64,000 nt of DNA from Algoriphagus iocasae. Lineage in GTDB: Bacteria > Bacteroidota > Bacteroidia > Cytophagales > Cyclobacteriaceae. The notes beneath the pieces are model-generated. The model saw nothing but the letters and a program-made list of their open reading frames with translations, had not been told where the DNA came from and made no database searches. Positions 61,353-64,000 of the stretch are shown piece after piece. Position 1 is the first letter of the stretch, and the number at the start of each line of letters is the position of its first letter. A program made the translations under genes and the position numbers. The stretch covers positions 474,066 to 538,065 of the forward strand of contig NZ_JACIJO010000003.1 of NCBI RefSeq assembly GCF_014206875.1, read 5' to 3'.

Positions 61353-61388
61353 AAATGCCTCTATGGGATCCATGGAGGCATATTTTTG
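61353..61388 (+). terminator. Terminator after ugd
   Basis: ATGCCTC-T-ATGG and CCAT-G-GAGGCAT form an imperfect 12-bp stem around GAT, followed by ATTTTTG. It lies 8 bases after the ugd stop and could attenuate rather than fully end the operon. Confidence 0.65.
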
Positions 61389-61419
61389 ATTAAGCCAAAT
61401 TAAATTATCAGGAATTAAC

Positions 61420-62436
61420 ATGTTGCAAAAGACTTATATAATAGCTGAGGCAGGCGTAAATCACAACGGAGATATTTTGATAGCTAAGGAATTGATAAGA
61501 AAGGCAAAAGAAGCTGGTGCTGACTGTGTGAAATTCCAAACATTTAAAGCGGAACAAATTGTTACAAAGACATCACCTAAAGCTAAATACCAATTAGAAG
61601 TTACAGATAAAGAGGAAAGTCAATTTGAGATGTTGAAGAAACTCGAAATGGATTTTTCTGGATACTTAGAATTAGTATCCTATTGTGGGGAATTAGATAT
61701 TGACTTTATGTCAACTCCCTACAATAAAGAAGATGTAGATTTTTTAGAGGAGCTTGGCGTAAATGCCTATAAAATTGCTTCTGGTCAGTTGACAGAAATT
61801 CCTTTCTTGAAATATGTAGCCAGAAAAAATAAACAAATTTTTCTTTCAACTGGTATGGGAACTCTTGCTGATGTATATGATGCAGTGGAGGCTATAAAAG
61901 GAGAGGGCAATACAAATCTTACTGTTTTACAATGTACTACCAATTATCCTTCAAGAATTGAAGATGCCAATATTTTGGCTATGAATAGCATGAAGGAAGC
62001 ATGTGATGTAAAAGTAGGGTATTCCGATCATGTTACTAATAATTATGCATGTTTCGCAGCTGTGGCTTTAGGCGCTTCAGTAATAGAAAAGCATTTGACT
62101 ATTGATAAGTTAATGGAAGGGCCAGATCACAGTTGTTCTTTGACCCCTGCAGAATTTAAAGATCTTGTCGAAGGTATTCGCAACATAGAGCTTTCTCTTG
62201 GATCAAAGGTCAAAAAACCTTCTCCTATTGAAATAGAAAATAGTAAGGGAATGAAAAGAGGCTTGGTTGTTTTACAAGATTTAGAGGAAGGTACGGTTTT
62301 AAAAGAGGAGTTTATTGGTTTTAAACGGCCCTTAAATGGAATTCCCATTTCAATGTTAGATCAAATTCTCGGTAAGAAAATTTCCAAAGAAATGAAGTCA
62401 GATGAAGTCCTTGATTTTGATTGTATTATTTGGTAA
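61420..62436 (+). CDS. neuB: NeuB-family nonulosonic acid synthase
   Basis: This encodes 338 residues. The TIM-barrel condensing domain is defined by YIIAEAGVNHNGD, AGADCVKFQTFKAEQIVT, YNKEDVDFLEELGVNAYKIASGQLTEIPFL, STGMGTLADV, LQCTTNYPS, VGYSDHVTN and EKHLTIDKLMEGPDHSCSLTPAEF. The C-terminal antifreeze-like SAF domain follows (residues about 280-338). It condenses PEP with a six-carbon amino sugar to give Neu5Ac or a legionaminic-type acid. The accompanying GNAT, CBS-type and TIM-barrel genes suggest the legionaminic branch (LegI/PtmC), but this cannot be decided from sequence. The stop overlaps the ATG of the next gene. Confidence 0.93.
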   Translation: MLQKTYIIAEAGVNHNGDILIAKELIRKAKEAGADCVKFQTFKAEQIVTKTSPKAKYQLEVTDKEESQFEMLKKLEMDFSGYLELVSYCGELDIDFMSTPYNKEDVDFLEELGVNAYKIASGQLTEIPFLKYVARKNKQIFLSTGMGTLADVYDAVEAIKGEGNTNLTVLQCTTNYPSRIEDANILAMNSMKEACDVKVGYSDHVTNNYACFAAVALGASVIEKHLTIDKLMEGPDHSCSLTPAEFKDLVEGIRNIELSLGSKVKKPSPIEIENSKGMKRGLVVLQDLEEGTVLKEEFIGFKRPLNGIPISMLDQILGKKISKEMKSDEVLDFDCIIW

Positions 62437-62861
62437 TGGAATTTAAGGTCAGAAAAATTGATCTTCATAATATAGATGCACTAAGATCTTTTATTCAAAA
62501 TCTGGGGGAGTCCTCATTGAATTTTCGATACTTTGAAAGTAGACCTCTTAATATAATTGAAAACCACCTTGTCACAGTTTTAGCCAGTTCAGAATCAGGG
62601 GAGGAAATCGGTTATGGTCATTTAGACCAGGAAGCAAATGTAATATGGTTAGGAATAGCAGTAGCTGGTCATTTAAGGGGAAATGGAATCGGCACTTTAT
62701 TGATGAAGTATCTACTGGATTTTGCAGATAAAACAAAAGTAAAAGAGATCCGACTTGCTGTTGATAAATCGAACGATCAAGCATTTAAAATGTACAAAAG
62801 GCATGGGTTTGATGTTTTTGATGATTTGGGTAAGTCCTATCTAATGGTGAGATATGCGTGA
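62436..62861 (+). CDS. GNAT-family acetyltransferase
   Basis: I start at the ATG at 62436, which shares its first A with the neuB stop (TAATG), giving 141 residues; the longer frame is inside neuB. The GNAT acetyl-CoA-binding motif is IAVAGHLRGNGIGTLLMKYLLDFA, preceded by a V-I-W-L-G strand and followed by IRLAVDKSNDQAFKMYKRHGF. In nonulosonic acid loci such enzymes put acetyl groups on amino sugars. That reaction is inferred from context alone. It overlaps the TIM-barrel gene downstream by 8 bases, so neuB, this gene and the next are tightly coupled. Confidence 0.88.
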   Translation: MEFKVRKIDLHNIDALRSFIQNLGESSLNFRYFESRPLNIIENHLVTVLASSESGEEIGYGHLDQEANVIWLGIAVAGHLRGNGIGTLLMKYLLDFADKTKVKEIRLAVDKSNDQAFKMYKRHGFDVFDDLGKSYLMVRYA

Positions 62862-63702
62862 AAATTTCTATGTCAGCTCTTTGGCATTTTTAGGTGTCCC
62901 TATCAATGAAATAATTCAAATCTGTGAAAGGAATCAATTTAATTTGGAATTCAGTTCTGGGATTCCATATTTAAATAGAATGGAAGAAATTTATATAGAG
63001 GCCGATCTTCAGCGGATGCCTCATAATTATTTTCCAGCGCCAGAAATTCCTTTTGTTTTAAACCTAGCCAGTGGAAATGAAAAGATTAGAAATCTTTCAA
63101 TTGATCATTGCAAAAATGGTTTAAGAATATCTAAAATTTCCAATTCCCCATTTTTTGCAGCTCATGCTGGTTTTTGTATCGACCCAAACCCAGAGGAATT
63201 AGGTAGGAAGATAACTTTTTCTGATAATTTTGATAAAAGTTTTCACGAAAGCTTATTTGAAAGCTCTATAAAGGAAATTCTTGAATTTGCGGATTCACTT
63301 AACGTTAATTTTCTAATAGAAAACAATGTATTAGCACCGTTTAACTACAGTGGTGTAAATCCTTTGCTATGCTGTGATTCAGAAGGGATTAATAGTTTTT
63401 TCGAAAAAATTAACCATTCTAGAATAGGTTTACTTTTAGACACAGCTCATTTAAAAGTCAGTTGCAAAACATTAGATCTTGATAAAGAAATTGAACTTAG
63501 CAAGATCAAACATCATATCAGGGCAATACATCATAGTGATAACAATGGAGAGATGGATGACAATCAATCCTTGGATTTGGACTATTGGTTTTTAAAACAT
63601 ATGAATCAATTTAATACACTGGTTCATGTTTTAGAAGTAAAGAACTTGTCAGTAGAAGAAGTAAAGAGACAAATTTCATTATTAGAAGATTTTGGAAATT
63701 AA
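62854..63702 (+). CDS. Sugar phosphate isomerase/epimerase-like TIM-barrel protein
   Basis: This encodes 282 residues. It matches the xylose isomerase-like/AP endonuclease family 2 barrel in general outline: an N-terminal strand with N-L-E-F-S-S-G, NFLIENNVLAP (metal-ligand Glu), RIGLLLDTAHLKVS (Asp, His) and HHIRAIHHSDNNGEMDDNQSLD (His, Asp), and VHVLEVKNL near the end. These are the usual metal ligands of the family. Relatives occur in nonulosonic acid and LPS loci without a firmly known reaction. It begins 8 bases inside the GNAT gene and overlaps the next frame, so it belongs to the coupled unit. Confidence 0.78.
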   Translation: MRENFYVSSLAFLGVPINEIIQICERNQFNLEFSSGIPYLNRMEEIYIEADLQRMPHNYFPAPEIPFVLNLASGNEKIRNLSIDHCKNGLRISKISNSPFFAAHAGFCIDPNPEELGRKITFSDNFDKSFHESLFESSIKEILEFADSLNVNFLIENNVLAPFNYSGVNPLLCCDSEGINSFFEKINHSRIGLLLDTAHLKVSCKTLDLDKEIELSKIKHHIRAIHHSDNNGEMDDNQSLDLDYWFLKHMNQFNTLVHVLEVKNLSVEEVKRQISLLEDFGN

Positions 63703-64000
63703 TGAGTTGATAATAGGAGAAGATAATTCTCTACGGACCGCACTAAAATCATTGGATAAAGTAGGGACCGGTGTATTGTTCATAGAAAATAGCGCTTCAA
63801 TATTAGTTGGAGTTATCACAGACGGTGATATCAGAAGAGCTTTAATTCTGGATGTTCCTTTAGAAGAAAAGGTTTCTGCTATCATGAACAGAAATTTCAT
63901 TTCTTTACCTGTAGGTTCTTCTAATCAGACGATATTAGATACCCTAAATGAAAGAATTAAGTTCATTCCTCTTGTTTCAATTGAAGGTAAGGTTGTTGAT
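63692..64000 (+). CDS. CBS-domain protein, probably PtmE-like nucleotidyltransferase (3' end outside window)
   Basis: The frame is open from 63686 to the window end, with TTG at 63692 (MEINELIIGEDNSLRTALKSLDK) as the likely start, overlapping the previous gene by 11 bases; another TTG is at 63707. The 103 visible residues form a CBS pair: LRTALKSLDKVGTGVLFIENSASILVGVITDGDIRRALI and the second unit starting VSAIMNRNFISLPVGSSNQTILDTL. Nonulosonic acid operons commonly have a CBS-nucleotidyltransferase fusion (PtmE, GDP-glucosamine forming) at this place, and this is the expected identity. The catalytic domain lies outside the window, so I cannot confirm it. Confidence 0.7.
   Translation, partial: MEINELIIGEDNSLRTALKSLDKVGTGVLFIENSASILVGVITDGDIRRALILDVPLEEKVSAIMNRNFISLPVGSSNQTILDTLNERIKFIPLVSIEGKVVD

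Noticed and set aside
61381-61388. TATTTTTG as a -7 box for neuB
   Set aside because: It is part of the T-run of the ugd terminator, and no -33 TTG is present; the match is probably coincidental.
1-64000. CRISPR arrays, rRNA genes, insertion sequences, replication origin, riboswitches
   Set aside because: I looked for regularly spaced repeats, rRNA cores, transposase motifs with terminal repeats, DnaA-box clusters and known riboswitch cores, and saw none that I could support.

Overview
The window is chromosomal DNA of a Bacteroidota bacterium, most likely a marine or aquatic member of the Cytophagales such as the Cyclobacteriaceae (Algoriphagus-like). The family assignment is my judgement from overall protein style, not from a search. 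Supporting signs are low G+C, many lipoprotein and outer-membrane-protein genes with Bacteroidota-type signal peptides, a TamL-type lipoprotein barrel, Bacteroidota -7 promoter boxes (TAnnTTTG), weak Shine-Dalgarno sites, and a suf operon carrying DUF59 and bacilliredoxin genes. Only one RNA gene is visible, a tRNA-Ser(GCU). I saw no CRISPR array, rRNA, insertion sequence or origin.

Layout. (1) 1-5.2 kb is a sparse, accessory-looking stretch: the end of an ArdC-like antirestriction metallopeptidase gene, several tiny unknown genes, a metallophosphoesterase, tRNA-Ser, a small gene behind a perfect palindrome, and a PAS protein with an isolated histidine-kinase dimerisation domain. (2) 5.2-13.2 kb is mostly metabolism: a lipoprotein, queA (queuosine), menC (menaquinone), a lactonase-fold lipoprotein and ppc. 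(3) 13.2-26 kb is a long minus-strand envelope block: DUF4136-type lipoproteins, two Omp85-like barrels without POTRA domains, a porin, small barrels, a FadL-like protein, an OmpA-family protein and an unknown exported protein. (4) 26-33 kb holds a PAP2 phosphatase, hemF, tamL head to head with an rRNA/tRNA methyltransferase, an SBF-like transporter, a CsgG/TolB-like exported protein and an acyl-CoA-binding protein. (5) 33.4-42 kb holds gltA, the suf Fe-S operon (sufB, an inserted four-helix-bundle gene, sufCDSE, DUF59, bacilliredoxin) and an Lrp/AsnC regulator. (6) 42.4-56.6 kb holds exported peptidases (M14, S9), an orphan gene between two terminators, thyA, an RND transporter, an endonuclease/exonuclease/phosphatase-fold protein, a DUF2911 lipoprotein and a penicillin acylase homologue. 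(7) 56.7 kb to the end opens an extracellular polysaccharide locus: a winged-helix protein, a Wza-like SLBB export protein, ugd, and a nonulosonic acid (sialic/legionaminic type) branch of neuB, GNAT, TIM-barrel and a CBS-domain gene cut by the window edge.

How they work together. Region 7 makes and exports an acidic glycan: Ugd supplies UDP-glucuronate, the NeuB branch a nine-carbon acid sugar, and the SLBB protein the export channel. The suf operon is a complete sulfur-mobilisation and scaffold set. The envelope block at 13.2-19.9 kb is the best candidate for an uncharacterised system, because lipoproteins of one loose family are co-transcribed with an Omp85-type barrel beside a second barrel plus porin unit.
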